Source of the DNA: Delphinus delphis
Lineage: Eukaryota > Chordata > Mammalia > Artiodactyla > Delphinidae
Reading direction: 5' to 3'
Length of the DNA: 64,000 nt
Assembly: GCF_949987515.2 (NCBI RefSeq)
Contig: NC_082703.1
Coordinates: 10,874,680-10,938,679, forward strand
In this document: in pieces, positions 23,883 through 37,123 of the stretch
How positions within the stretch are numbered: position 1 is the first letter of the stretch
Layout: each line of letters begins with the position of its first letter
Made by a program: the position numbers and the translations under genes
Notes under the pieces: generated by a model
What the model was told of the DNA's origin: nothing
Seen by the model: the letters and a program-made list of their open reading frames with translations, nothing else
Databases searched by the model: none

Positions 23883-25588
23883 AAGTATCCTTGGAAAACC
23901 ACCTCCTTGGTATTTTACCTTAATGTACAAGTAAGTCTCACTATCACTTTGAAAATTAAATACATGTACATTCTTTAGGAAGGACTCTGAAGTCTTTAAG
24001 TTTTATTCCAACTAGGAATAAAAACGAGAAGTGTGTAGATGGTACTGTATAATGTAATAGCTCTAACCATTAATGCAAAAACCAAGGACATTTCTTTTGA
24101 GGAAAATGTCTTTACCTCTACTAGATATTTGTTCAGTCACCCGATGCTCTTCTGACTTTTTCCATAAAATTTAACATATATTGAGAAAATAGTAGTTATC
24201 CCAGTTTAAATGTTATCATGTTAGAAATCATGTTTATCAAAATCCCTGAAATGTTACAGACTAAATAAAACTCAATGCCAGTTCATAGGCAATTCATGAC
24301 AAGTGAAAATGTTTTTGAGGTTGGGCCTTGATTTTGTTTGGCCTCAGCAAAAATAAAACATCAAAGTATCAGGTTCTAAAACTGTGTCTTAACGTACTTT
24401 CAGGAAAATAGAAAAATTTGACTAGTTTCAGTGAGTTATAAGAAAAGGTCAAAAAAAACCTTTTATAGCACGTCATATGAAGTGTTGCTATTTCTGTACC
24501 ACTCCTGAAAATCACTGAAACAAAGTGAAAAACAGATTCAGTACAAAATAGGTACATATACACACATTCATAAAATACACAATTAAAGAGTTACTAAATA
24601 TTTTTTCAAGATCCCACCACCTTCTAAACTCCACATCCTATTTGTCTAAGAAAATCATGACTTGAATGTACACAGAGGTTTAAAGGAAATCACTGTGAAT
24701 GGCCAGAGAGGAGGGATGGGCTGAGTTAGGTTGTTTCTTGCAGCAGCAGCCTCAGTTCCCAGTCCATCTTCCCACAACATACCATCCAAATGTTAAAGAG
24801 CTGGATAAGGTATCTGAAGGGGCTAACAAGAGCTGGAGGAATATTTTCCTATTTCTGCTGAACTGATGGGAAATAAACTCCTTTTTGGGTGGCAGCATCT
24901 ATCCCAAAGGTGAGTCAGCTCAAGACCTCTAAATTGAGATTAATGAAGATCAAACTCATTAACCTGAAGGCTTTGAGTGGCTGGCACTTGGTTAGTGATT
25001 TGATTTTTGTTTTGTGAGAATCTTAAGTCAGGAAACTGAGTGATGTTCATGTTGGTGGGAGGCCCAAGAGATAATGCTGAACATTCGTTTGTAGAAATTT
25101 ATCTGCATTCACTGACTGTCGCTATCGATTTGACTTTGCTGCTTCATCTTTCTAATCCCTGCAGCATCTTGCCTTGGGCAGAGCTGTAGGGCTTGAATAG
25201 AAAAAGAAAATAAGAACTGGAATACATTCTCTGGTTAGGACCAAAAAAAGAAGACAGGAGATGCAAAGAGGAAGAAAAAGACTTGACCTGAGTCCTTGGC
25301 AGTGTGGAAAGGCCCATCCAACTGGAGGTTAGGTTGAAAATCTCAGCCTGTGTAATTTACAAACTTCAACGTGGATCTGTAACAAAGAATTCTCCTGAAG
25401 CTAGAATGCACATTCTACAGGGAAGGGATGTGAGAATTCCACCCGCTATTCACAGATGGTGGTGGAAACATAATCTTCCAGGGCCTCCTTAGAACTTCAT
25501 GGGGTTCTTTTTTTTCTCTCTCTCTCTCTTAAAACTGTAACTCTAACCATGTTTTGTTTTTTTTTTTTTTTTAAAAAAGGACTTAACT
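23883..25588. other. Unique sequence, no gene recognised
   Basis: About 1.7 kb, AT-rich at the left. A CT run at 25517-25530 and a poly(T) at 25556-25572 precede the SINE. Confidence 0.5.
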
Positions 25589-25898
25589 GGACTTCCCTAG
25601 TGGCGCAGTGGTTAAGAATCTGCCTACCAATGCAGGGGACACGGGTTCAAGCCCTGGTCCAGGAAGATCCCACATGCCACGGAGCAACTAAGCCCGTGCG
25701 CCACAACTACTGAGCCCATGCGCCACAACTACTGAAGCCTGTGCGCCTAGAGCCCGTGCTCCGCAACAAGAGAAGCCACCGCAATGAGAAGCCCGCGCAC
25801 CGCAACAAAGACTAGCCCCCACTTGCCACAACTAGAGAAAGCCCGTGTGCAGCAACGAAGACCCAACGCAGCCAAAAATTAAAAAATTAAAAAAACAA
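25589..25898 (+). repeat. Long-form CHR-type SINE with internal duplication
   Basis: Begins GGACTTCCCTAGTGGCGCAG, with box-A and box-B regions, and ends in an A-rich tail near 25874-25898. The body carries two near-identical tandem units (around 25690-25740, GCGCCACAACTACTGA), which lengthens the element relative to CHR-2. A target duplication is not evident because both flanks are A/T runs. Confidence 0.9.
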
Positions 25899-26339
25899 TT
25901 ATAATTCTTTTCCAAACATTTCATGGTCATATGACCTTATTTATCCTCACAGCATTTCATTGTAATTTTTCTCTCCCCATGTACTCAGTATAAATTAAAA
26001 AAAAATAAAAAACACTGAAATTTTTAAATCAGTGAAGCAGGAATGGCTTTTACTTCACCAATATTGATATTCTTTTATCTCAATGATCTTCTACATAAAG
26101 AGTATTTTTAAAGCACAGGAGAAATCTTTTCATGGAATTCATTGTGGGCCGGAATGAATATTTTTTGGTAAATATTTTATATAGAGTAAACGATATAATT
26201 ATAAGAATTTTGTAGTCACCTTGAAAATTACCCTTCCCTCCAGGACAACGCAGGAGGGAGGAGTTCAAGTAGAAAGTGCGTGTTAGAGAAAGAGAGAATT
26301 AGCGTCTAGACTAACTACATCAGCACTCCTGAGAGCCTG
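25899..26339. other. No recognised feature
   Basis: AT-rich unique sequence between the long SINE and the minisatellite. Confidence 0.5.
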
Positions 26340-26402
26340 CTTAAGGTCGAGTACAAGAAGCTTAAGGTCAAGTACAAGAAGCTTAAGGTCGAGTACAAGA
26401 AG
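26340..26402. repeat. 21-bp minisatellite, three copies
   Basis: Three head-to-tail 21-bp units at 26340-26360, 26361-26381 and 26382-26402, each starting CTTAAGGTC and ending GTACAAGAAG. The first and third are identical and the middle one differs by one base. Being a multiple of three, it gives a repeated LVLDLKL-like heptad on the minus strand, but the surrounding open frame has no other support as a gene. Confidence 0.97.
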
Positions 26403-27114
26403 CTTATGGCTCACGCTCCTCTGGCTCCAGTTCGTTGTATTTTTCTGTTTATGATTCTCTGTACTCATGTCATTATTATTATCAGAGACTGTGCCCACCT
26501 CCACCTTCTAATAATGACTAAAACATCTTAATATTTAACCTTAGCTGATCTTTGATGCCTGACTTTATATAGAACAGAATTAGGCACCATGGAAGTAAAA
26601 GTTCACACTTAAATAGTAGCTAATTCATGCTCCTTAGTGGGAAGTTTAATACATTTAGGCTAATTAGAATAAATTATTCTGTAAGCACATTTTTTACTGA
26701 GAGTTAAGGTTATTTATAATCTCCCAGCACGTTACTCAGAATAAATACCTTGTGAACAACTAATATTCCTTTGTCAGGTTATAAATAGACACATTTATTT
26801 GTTTGCTGATAATCTTTAATATATTTTTATCTAACAAGGGAATTAATTTTTCCATTTGTGTGTTCTTAAGGAATTAAAATACTTTGAAGACTCGGTTATA
26901 AGTCCATAGCTGTGACTTCACGAGCAATTAGGTGTATATTAATGCAGAGTGAAAGGTTCAGAGCTGGCCAAGAAGACCCTTGTTGAAAGCACACCTCTTA
27001 TTAAAGTTCAACGCTTGTATACTCTGCGCCTTGTAGAAGGGAATAAATTAAGTTCAGGTCCTTCTATTACTTGTGACCTGGTTTAAACTTACCAGAAGCT
27101 GGCCAAGGTTTCAC
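26403..27114. other. AT-rich unique sequence
   Basis: No gene or repeat recognised. Several TAATT motifs are present. Confidence 0.45.
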
Positions 27115-27415
27115 AATCATTTATTAAACAAACATTTATTGAGTGCCTGCACTATATCAGACCCTGTCCTGGACACCAAGGAAATAAAAGTATATTTTAT
27201 ACACTTGTTTACAGAGATACTTATATAGAGAGATATTTACAAAGAGGAAATAAATACAGGAAAATATGATAATAGTAATCATCATAATAAATGAATACTG
27301 CATAGCAGAGGATGAACAAGATAGTATAGGAATAGATAGAGAAGCAGGTCTAGTGAATTTAGGGAAAATTTTACAGAGGAGATGGTTACCTGAGCTGAGT
27401 CTCAAATCACAAAGC
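27115..27415 (-). repeat. L2 LINE 3' region, reverse
   Basis: ATTAAACAAACATTTATTGA, GTGCCTGCACTATATCAGAC, TGTCCTGGACACCAAGGAAA, and later GAGGAGATGGTTACCTGAGC match the complement of the L2 3' end. Confidence 0.8.
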
Positions 27416-29519
27416 ACTATTAGCAGGAGTTATTAACCTGTGATCTAGATACTCCCTCTAGCACCTGTGGATAGAATACAGGGGATCCATGAGCTTGGAT
27501 GGGAAGAAAATGTTCACATATTCCTTTTCCCTGAACTCTAACTGAAAAGTAGCATTTCCATTGATTTCAAATGTAAGCAACAAACCATAGTAATATTAAC
27601 TGTGATTTTCCTCAGCAACAAAAATTGCAGATTTTCTGAAAGAATCATAGTTCTTAGCCCTGATGCTACATCATATTACTTCATCTACCCATCAAGAAGC
27701 TTGTTTACTACCATATCACAATTTTTAAAATATTTAACTATCTTTCAGTTTAATTGGCTTATTTGTAATCTGATGTATCTTACACAGATATTTAAAAACT
27801 CCATCTTGAGGCAGGGTCTCTGGGCATCACCCGAATGCCAAAAAGGTCCACGACACCAAAAACATTTACTACCAGGATCAGAGGATACTTAACCAGACGG
27901 AAAATAGGAAGGTTAATTTATGCACAAATAGAATGTATTTACAAAAGTCTGCAAAAGCATAGGAGGGAAATGTATAAGAGAAGCCACAATTTCTTCAGAG
28001 AGGACTGCCGAAACCCCCAATCCAAGAAATGCAGGAGGAATATATCAAAAAGATCTGAGAAGAAATCGGACAGTGCTTTGGCAAGGCGAAACACAAACTT
28101 ACCCGACTAAAACTTAATAGACAGTACTAACAAAAGAAGGGTGAAAAAGGCTCGAGATGAAAATGTGTGCTCAGATTTAAAAAGCAAGGAGAACTATAGC
28201 ACATGATTGGCCTTAGAATGGAGGCAGATTTGTGTGAGGTTGTATGCAGCTCTAATTGCACGTGGGTATTCGAAGTTTCATATGCAGTCCTTGAAAAAAT
28301 ATAAAGAACCACAAAGATGCCGGGATTAAATGCCAAAAGTAGGGCCTAAAATACTATAACAACATGAGGGATCATGAAGAGAAGAAAGCCAAGGGATACA
28401 AAGCATTTGTGCTTGACGGAAAGAAAAATCCAGGTCCACTGTCAATGTCATTGGTCAGACTGGACGGTTGTGGCTAATGGGCACCAAACACTTTCTGAAT
28501 ATGAAAGGTAGTCTGTTCAGCTGGGACCTGATCATAGAGAAACATCATTGAAAGTTGAAAAGTGCCCCCCTAGGGCACAGAGGGCCAGCAATAAATGTAC
28601 AGAAAATAAAAGCAAGGAGCTTAAAGCTTTAAGATATTTTGCCAACTTAATAATAAATATTACGCTATTTTATTGCATTCGTAGCACTTCTTATGCTCCT
28701 GGGTTCTTGGTCTTTTAGGCATAAAGGGTAAATAACTTGCCCATGCTCAGACAGCCAGTGAGAGGAATGGGGCAGGACATAACACAGCTGGCTCAGAAGC
28801 TGAAAGAGGAGGGCCTGCAGGGGACAGTCAATTTCCAGAAGAAAGTCCTGGCAAAAGTTCCCAAGTTTCTTACCTAGTTAAATGATTAGTTGTGGCAGTT
28901 ACTGCCTGAGAAACCTTCTCACTTTCCTCAAATAAACAGACACATAAGAAAACTTTTCAGTGGTGGAAATGAATGGAGATCTCCTGAGAGATGTGTACCT
29001 TGTAGTGTTTCCCAAGGGGCAGATGCTCTCAGACTGAAATATACTGATAAAGTCAATGGATGAGTTGTCAGAAAGCTAAGGCTCCTTCTCTTTCCACTTC
29101 GGCGTCAGGAAGACACCTCTCTGCACCGCTCCCCAGCCCCGCTGGATGTGGGCGCTCCTCCTGTCTTTACGACCACAAGACCTTGGCACCACTGAGCGGC
29201 AGGCTATGGATGACCCCACCTTCCAGAGTTATGGGTTTGAAATCATAACTTAGTTACGGATTGAGTCTTTAGAAACGAAATGTACACCTCTGCTTGAAAT
29301 GAACATTTCAAGGGCATACAATTCCTCCACGTGGCACTGACATTGAGCTCTTGATTGCTTACGTATGTCCAGTATGTTTCACGTGTAAGCCAGCCCTGAT
29401 CCCTCCCTCTTCTCCGCTTCCAAAGTACACAATCATCAAGTCCTACCTAGCCTTCCTGTAACTCACATATTTATCTCCACTCCCATTTCCGGTGGCACCG
29501 CCACCTAGCGCTCGCCTGA
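27416..29519. other. Unique sequence, no gene recognised
   Basis: About 2.1 kb. Contains a 91-aa Lys/Arg-rich frame at 27835-28110 (see findings). I recognise no domain or repeat family. Confidence 0.45.
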
Positions 29520-30065
29520 GGTACTGCAGCAGCCTCCTGACTGGCTTCCCTCACTCTGATCTCGTCCACGCCACCCTATTCTCACACAAAAGCCACAGGG
29601 ATCTTTCTTAGTCACTGCTCAGTGTCTAAGCCGTCCGTGGCCTTCTGAATAAAGCAGGAATTCCCTAACCTAAACACAAGGTCTTCAACCTGACCTCTAA
29701 TTTTATCTTTAGTTTCAACCCTCACTACTCCTTCCCTCTCCATCCAAGCAACCATTCTACCAAATTACATTTGGTAACGACTGACATGCAGGCTCCTGGA
29801 AGCCTGGGCCTTTTAATGTGCCATTTCTTTTCCTATAACCTCATTCCCCTCCCCTTTCCCCTACCTTTTATCCTGACAAATGGCCCTCGTTCTTCAGATT
29901 ACAGTTCCAGAGAGCCCTCCACCAGCAGCAAGTCTGAGCAAGACACTCTTGTCCTACCTGTTTGTGTGTCTGTGTCTCTACTAGACAGGGCCCAGGGGGC
30001 CAGGGACCGTGTCCTGTTCTCACTGTATCACTCAGTAAATATTTGTCAAAGGGTAGATGAACAAG
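29520..30065 (+). repeat. L2 LINE 3' region
   Basis: CCTGACTGGCTTCCCTCACT, CAAAAGCCACAGGGATCTTT, AACCTGACCTCTAATTTTAT, and at the end CACTCAGTAAATATTTGTCA follow an L2 3' region. Diverged in the middle. Confidence 0.7.
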
Positions 30066-31218
30066 ATAGTCTTGTAATGAGGTTTGCTCTTTAAAACAAA
30101 TAATATTGGTAGAGTCATAATGCTTTCCAGACAATATTTCTACATCTGTGTTTCTTTTAAAATGTCAAATTAAATGTCACAAGTTTGCTATCTGCGTAAT
30201 CACTAAATATACATTTTTATGCTCTGGATTAAATGAGTGACACAGGTTGAACATTCTACTGCTGTACCTGAAACAAAGTCCTTTTTTTAACTAAAGAATT
30301 TTTAAAATTTGCTTTATTACGTATTTAGTTCCATTTTTCTTCTTCCTAAAACACAGACAGCGACAAAGATTTGGGATTACCTTTACACACACAAAAATCT
30401 ACTCATCCTCTCCTCCCCTCCATAAACTCCCAATAAGGTAGACACACAGGAAGTAAAGGAAATCCACTGCTGGACAAAAGTAAATGATACTGGAAGAAGC
30501 TACGAAAGGGTAAGTGTGAGGAATGTAGGACACCACATACGAGTAAACGATTCCCAGCCTGCTCTGGTTATCACTGAGAAGAAAGCAGAGGAGGATCTGT
30601 GGGTATCATAAAAACACAAATTACCTAGAAGCCACAGGTGAACTGGTAAGTGTCTCTAGGACAATCACTTTGGGGAGGGGCTAGATACCTCAAATCATTT
30701 CCATCTTTAATGAAACATTCTTTGCTTGGCCATCATTCTGGTCCTCAATTAACTGAAGCTTAAAAATGTCAGATACAAGACTAGCTGATGCAACCGGATG
30801 AAACGCACTAGGCTGATTTTTAGACATCAGTGGCGCGTTGGAAAAATTAGAGCATGACGGGCTTTAATTCATGCATTTTAAAATAAGTTGGGGGGGTCAG
30901 CTTTGCCAGCTTCTCTGGAGCCGGGACTAATCCCAAAGGCATCATAAATAAAGTCAGCCTGAAGATGCTTCATCAGGCAGCTGAAGGCAACAGTACAGAC
31001 ACCTGGTCTTGGTGCTGCCATCTGACCTGCTGAGATACTCCAGCGAGTCCTCCGCTTACTAGACCAGACAGAGGACCTCACAGGCTTCCAGAAGATGCAA
31101 ACTCTCTTCTGTGCCAACAGCATACACATCTTACCACAAGTGGTGAGAAGCTATAGCCTTTAGCTTCACTTTCTGAATGGGGGTCTTCCCTTTACTTCAC
31201 CACCTGGGCCTAGGAAGG
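30066..31218. other. Unique sequence, no gene recognised
   Basis: About 1.15 kb. The block 30890-31130 is less AT-rich and holds an 83-aa minus-strand frame that I cannot relate to a known family. Confidence 0.45.
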
Positions 31219-31676
31219 TCTATTAGTTTCCTAAGATGGCTGTAAGAAAGTATCACAAACTTGGTGGCTTAAAAAACAGAAATCTGTTGTCTAACAGTTC
31301 TGGAGGCCTGAAGTCTGAAGTCAAAATGTTGTAGGGCCATATGCTCCCTTCACGGCCTCTAAGGACAATCCTTCCCTGCCTCTTCCAGCTTTTGGTAGCC
31401 CCAGGCACTCCTTGGCTTGCAGATGACCCACTCCAATCTCTGCGTCTTTTCTTCACATGGCTTCTTCTTGGGTGTCTTCTCTCTTTTTATAAGGATACCA
31501 GTCATATTGGATTAAGGGCCCACCCTACTCCAGTATGCTTCCATCTTAACTAACTCCCCTGCAAGGACTCTATTCCCAAAGAAAGTCACATTCCATGATA
31601 CTGGGAGTAAAGACGTCAACGTATCTTTTTTTTGGGGGGGGGGAGGGAGCAGTGTACATAATTCAACCCATAAAAT
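31219..31676 (-). mobile_element. MaLR (MLT1-type) solo LTR
   Basis: Reverse orientation: TATTAGTTTCCTAAGATGGC at the left, CAGTTCTGGAGGCCTGAAG, then ACCAGTCATATTGGATTAAG and TTCAACCCATAAAATA at the right. A G-rich run at 31633-31648 interrupts the right part. A target duplication is not clear. Confidence 0.87.
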
Positions 31677-32554
31677 AAAGGATAAAAGAAATCATTCTAG
31701 TTTGCTTTTGCGTTATGCATAGTTTGTGTGTTAGTATTTTCTGTGTAACCTCTTACTTAGAGGAAAAATAACTTGTTCTTACCTCCATCTTTGGACCAGA
31801 AAGTTATAACTTAGTTAGAATTGTATGGAGAAATCAATTCCTGAGTTTCCACAGTGTTCCATGCCTCCACATTCTTCACCAGCTACAAATGATTCTCTAA
31901 TTTCCACCACTTTCTCAAACTACATACACTTAAATTTCACTAATCAATGTCAAGCAGCCCATCACCAAACCATCAACTTCTAGAATCTCAACCCCAGAAT
32001 TCCTGGCACTAGTGAATTCCTAACAACTGTTATTAACATGAGAATTTATTTTCTTTTGGTCATTTGGGCCCTACTCTCAAATTATGTGTTCACACTGACA
32101 AATCTCAAATGCCTACATGTTTCATCACCACACACTTTCAAAGTTCCTTCATGGGTGGTTATAGGAAGCAGAATTAGAGAGTCAGTTCTATGAAAACCAA
32201 TTGTACCATGACTTGGTATCTGGAGAAGAACACCCAGACACACCTACAGACAGAGAAAGCAGGAAGGATGTCTTAAAACAGTGATCCATCACTTGGTCTT
32301 GCGACTTGAAGACTGAGTCTATCAAGTTTCAGGTATCCACCGGAGATGCTCCCTTATAGGTGGATAGGTGACATAGTAATCCACTCAAACATCTGATTTA
32401 ACCATTTTAAAAGCCTAAAGTCATCTATGACAATGATACCAGCATTGACCACAGGGAATCTTAAGCTTTGTGGTGACAGGAAAATGCCAAAGATCACAGA
32501 TCCAGAAAAGGAGATGCCTTTCAGCTTTAGATGGGAGTCTCCTAACACCACTTG
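31677..32554. other. No recognised feature
   Basis: Unique-looking sequence with no coding signal. Confidence 0.5.
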
Positions 32555-32785
32555 GCAACAACTATGGAAAAGTCCTTGCCCCCATGGAGTTTGTATTCCA
32601 GAATGAAGAGACAGATAATCAGCAAATAAATAAGGACATTTATAGTGTGTCAGATGGTACAAGCCAACAGAGAGGTAAGGGAGGTTATGGGGTGTACCAG
32701 GAGGAGGGACGGGATGGGTGGTCAACGAAGGCCTTGCTGAAAAGGTCACACTTGAGCCAAAATATAAAGGAAATGAAGTTCTAAG
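32555..32785 (-). repeat. L2 LINE fragment, reverse
   Basis: GCCCCCATGGAGTTTGTATT, GACAGATAATCAGCAAATAA and GAAGGCCTTGCTGAAAAGGT are the complement of L2. The 104- and 131-aa open frames crossing it are chance frames. Confidence 0.75.
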
Positions 32786-34079
32786 CCAGTTGATTCCTAC
32801 TCCTTCATAAAGGATCCTTTGATTTTATAATTCTCTCTTCATGGATTTCATGTTTTAAAACATCTCATTTCCCAAAAATATGAAGTCTTGGTTAATTGTC
32901 AAAATACATACTCTTTGTGGAAAGCGCCTCAGGATGCAGACAAAAGTTGGGCTCTTGACTTGCACAGTGGAAAGCTAAATTCAACCAGCAGGACTTAGGC
33001 AACAGGACCCTCACGTCCCTGTTTATTCCAGCTCTAGATTTCTACAGGGATAGTGTTAATTTAATCTAAAGGAAAACCTCTTGCAAAACTTCATGGTTCC
33101 AGCTCAGTAAGACTTACAATGTCGTTAAGAGCACCCATACTAGATGTTAGAACATAAGTGCCAGGGAGCAGAGAGCATTGCATTACTCGGTGATATATCC
33201 CAGTGCTCAATATATTTTTGTTGAATTGAATTTCCTGAACTCACGCCATTCGCCTGGACCATAAACTGATCACTGGGATTGATTTTCCCATTTGAGACCT
33301 GTTTCTTCCACAATTACCATAGTTTCTATTTTTCTCTACCCTCCATGATGCCAGCACATCACTGGGCCATGATTATTCTTGCAGCTGAGTTACATGTGAG
33401 ATGACTGAATGTGTCAGAATGATGAGAAATCAGTGATGTAAAAATGGGGAAGGTTGGAAGGTAGGGGCACATTTTTCTGTAAATGGAATTATTGGCTAGA
33501 ACTCCCAAGAAATATAAAAATGTATGTTTGGAGAGATGGCTATCCAGAGGGAGGGACACACTACTCACAGATAATAAAGCCACTTCCCTTTCATTCCCCT
33601 ACTGATTTTAGCTGTTTTAGAAAGAAGAAAGTGGAGGCCCCAAAGATCCATGGTTATCTCTGGTCGTTTGATCTTAAGGGCTGCTGAAGACACATTCCGT
33701 TTGGTTGTCCAGTTCATTTCTCACTTTGTAGCTGATGCCATCACCAGGGTGGGGTTTATATTTTCCCACCATGTGCTTCCTACAAAGTTCTGCTGCTGAT
33801 AGCTACTATTTGGAATTATATTTTATAAAGCATGTACTCTCTTCTACTTAGCTATTTTCTACACTTTATCATACCCCAAACCTATCACTGATGGTGACAA
33901 CCACAGATCCCTGTAGTTTGCTCTCAGGAAAAGATCTTTGTGAAGAAAGATAGATCAGGGCTGAGTTCTTTCGTAGAGATCATTTTTTTTCTACTCTTTT
34001 TCTGCAAGGAAGAAATTTCACCCCCTCGGAAATGAAACAAAGCTATCTCACCCAAGATGGGTTATATATATACGCATCA
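32786..34079. other. Unique sequence, no gene recognised
   Basis: About 1.3 kb. A segment near 33150-33230 (AAGTGCCAGGGAGCAGAGAG, CTCAATATATTTTTGTTGAA) may be a worn L2 3' end. Confidence 0.45.
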
Positions 34080-34205
34080 ACGACTTATGTTCAATATTTG
34101 TTGAGTACCTGTTATATGCTGGGCAACTTCCTAGACCCTGAGGATATGGGAGTGAATAAAACAGAAACAATTCTTAATCTCATGCCACTTACATTCTAGT
34201 TTACA
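34080..34205 (-). repeat. L2 LINE 3' end, reverse
   Basis: TCAATATTTGTTGAGTACCT, GTTATATGCTGGGCAACTTC and ATGCCACTTACATTCTAG are the complement of the L2 3' end. Confidence 0.8.
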
Positions 34206-35664
34206 TAATATGAGGCGCCATTTTAACCAAAAGTTCCCACTTTCTATGGGTCATCAAGGGATGGGGCAGAGGCTGTCATTTTAATGTGCGTATTTGGCTC
34301 TCCCTAGTTGGATTTTTGGCTTTAACTTCCATTAATTTGTCTTACATCTAAATTAATTTTTATGAGCTCCTCATTATATGTCACATTGATTTAAATAATA
34401 GCAATAATAATAATAGAAAACACTCAAAAGTCCAAACTCATGAGCTTGAAAGCTTCAGCCTTTTGCCTGAGATACAGTTCACACCATACCCTGTAGGCTG
34501 CATATAAACCTAACTAGAAAATAAAGGGAAGTTTTGCTTTGCAATGAAACCAGCCATAGTTTAATGTCCATTATGAATGGTAAAGGTATGCTTCCACAAA
34601 CAGTTCACGAATTGTTCTTTTGGTTATTCCATTAGTTGCACACATGGTCATTACACAAACCATTAAACTTAATGAGGATGAAACTGGCTATAACTTTTAA
34701 GCCAGTTAAGCCTCCATTACCTATAGACAAAGGCAATCAACTCTGGGAATACGTTCCCACTACTCATAGGGAAGGATTACCCGAAGATCACAGGTTCCTT
34801 CCCCTCCAGTACTGAAGCAATAGCTGCTCCATTAGACAGAGCACTGTTAGCATCAAGGGAGGCTCCATGGTGTCTCTTCAAACTGTGGATACTTCATCAC
34901 TCAAGGTGAAAATGGTAGAAAAATGCAACTTATCACAAAGTTGCTGTAAGTGGACAATTCCTGCCAAGTTGACATATGTAATTTTGCTTCCTCTGATGTC
35001 ACCGGATAATATGACTCACCGCTGAAACACTGTTGACAGTAGAAAAAGGAAAAGAAAAATCTGTGGAGCCAAGGATAATATTACAAAAACAAGGAATGAC
35101 AATGAGGCCACTTCTGCACATGTCTGCATTTCAATTGGCAAACCACAATCTGGAGATGTATAATATCACCATGGCCACCGTCTAACCCAGGATTCTGTTC
35201 CCAGGTGTGAGCTTAGCACTTTGCCCATGGACGTCTGCAAATAATTATTATCTTAAAAAAAAAAAGGATTGCCACCCCACCTGGCCCCCTTCCCCAAGCA
35301 GTACATGAATATAGCAAATAAAGTGACTAAAATCAGCCTTTTAAGCAACTACCCAGCATAAATCATTACTTGGCAAGAGGCTATAACATTTGTCTGTAAT
35401 GGTTCTACACAGTATGACGTCCACTTCCAAGTAGATGTCTTGGTAAATATGGCATCAGAGACCATGCCTAAGGAAAAGCTGAGTGGAGATGAAATTCCAT
35501 TTCAGAATGAAATAATTAAGTTACTATGACCATCTGTGATCTCCTACACAAGCAAAGAGCTGACTGAACACATCTGCCATGGTATAAACCTATCGGCTTG
35601 CAGATGCTTTAAAGGCAATGAATGAAACCTTAATTTCTTGGTATCTTTCATAGCCCCTACCATT
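34206..35664. other. Unique sequence, no gene recognised
   Basis: About 1.5 kb. The left 200 bp is rich in ATTAAT motifs. Nothing else recognised. Confidence 0.5.
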
Positions 35665-35830
35665 GTAGGCACTCAGTTACTCATTCAGGAAATACTGTAG
35701 GTCATGTACTAGATACCAGGCACTATGCTAAGAGCTGTGATACAGAGGTTGTCGCATCTGATAGGGATATTGCCCTCATAGATCTTATACTGTAGCTGTG
35801 AAGGGGAGAAATTACCAAGTAATCATGCAA
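35665..35830 (-). repeat. L2 LINE 3' end, reverse
   Basis: CTCATTCAGGAAATACTGTA, ACTAGATACCAGGCACTATG and CTAAGAGCTGTGATACAGAG match the complement of the L2 3' end. Confidence 0.7.
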
Positions 35831-37099
35831 TAACATAATTACACATAATACTACTTCCGTGATCTCTGAAGTACTAATTCCGTGAAAGGAATTACTCCTT
35901 TCTCTGCCCTTCAATAGTACTTTCTCATGTATCTATTAAGCACTGACTAATGTCTGTCTTGTGTTATGAACTGGGTACGTATCTATGTCTTTTTAGATGG
36001 CAATCACTCAAGAATAGGGCCACATCTTTGTGCTTCTCAGCACCTCGCTCCTCCCATACCTTCTCTCCCACTACCTACCCCTGCCTGGGGCTCCTACCAC
36101 CCTGGCTTGCACAGAACTCCCCTTCCCCCCACAAAAAGGTAGAAATAAAGCTGACCCACTCACTAGCTTTTCTGTGTGGGTCAAATTCATTTTATTTCTT
36201 ATGCTTCCATTTATACATCGGGGCTAAGAATTTACCACTAGCCTCTTTGGGACATTGTAACTCGAAGAATGAAATGGAGACCCTCAATATAAAGGCAGCA
36301 GGATATAAGGGCCCCTGAGAGGCAAAGCCATCAGTCCAAAGGCTTAACCACTGGTATGGGAAAAGGAACAGTTTTACTGGACTCAAGGATCTAAAGTTGT
36401 ATCAATGCTGGTTGATATCCATACCCAGTCTTTGATAAACTGAGATAATAAAGGCAAAGCAGTGGGTTTTTCATAGGCTAAATTTATTCAACTTATGTTG
36501 AGATTATCTTTCCTAAAATGCCCCTTTTTTTGAAATAATGCTAATAATGGAGTTTTAAAAAACGTTTTACTTGTTAAAATCTAAATAAAAGGCAATCTAT
36601 ATCAGTCTCTTCATTTTTTTCTTGGGAGATTTTACTGTCCCATAAAATCTAACTATCTGGGAAACACTGGCTTAGGGTGTCTGCTTTCATTGGCTGGAAC
36701 GGCTCACAGCCAAAGTCAACCCAGATATTCAAGCTCATGTCGGGAGGCAGCTTATTGGCTGGTGTGTTTCATGAGGACAGCAAGATCTAAGGAGGTTCAG
36801 AAGACAATTTTCTTGGCAGAAATCCTTCTAAATTCAAAGATAGATGTTTTCAGCCTCTCCCTTGGTTGAATTTTTCTTTTTTTTCACATGGAGATGGTGA
36901 AACTAGCGTTTTCCGTAGTGTTTACAGCTGATGGCGTTATTATAAGTGAGGTTAAAAGAGTAAAGGAAAAAGGGATGTAGAATAGGGAAACCAAGAGAAG
37001 GAAGACATGAAGGCAACAGAACATACAGAATGAAGAGTGATTAGAAGGTTGAGGTGGGGTAAAGTGAGAAAACAAAAATAAGAAGAAAAACAAGAAATT
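35831..37099. other. Unique sequence, no gene recognised
   Basis: A 122-aa frame at 35950-36318 has no recognisable family and lies in CT-rich sequence; it is treated as chance. Confidence 0.45.
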
Positions 37100-37123
37100 C
37101 ACACACACACACACACACACACA
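37100..37123. repeat. (CA)12 microsatellite
   Basis: 24 bp of pure CA repeats in otherwise A-rich sequence. Confidence 0.95.

Noticed and set aside
26340..26402. Short direct repeats as a possible CRISPR array
   Set aside because: The units are head to tail without spacers and the genome is mammalian.
32354..32749. 131-codon minus-strand frame
   Set aside because: Overlaps an L2 fragment and has no protein resemblance.
35950..36318. 122-codon plus-strand frame
   Set aside because: No family resemblance, CT-rich composition and no conserved start context; probably chance.
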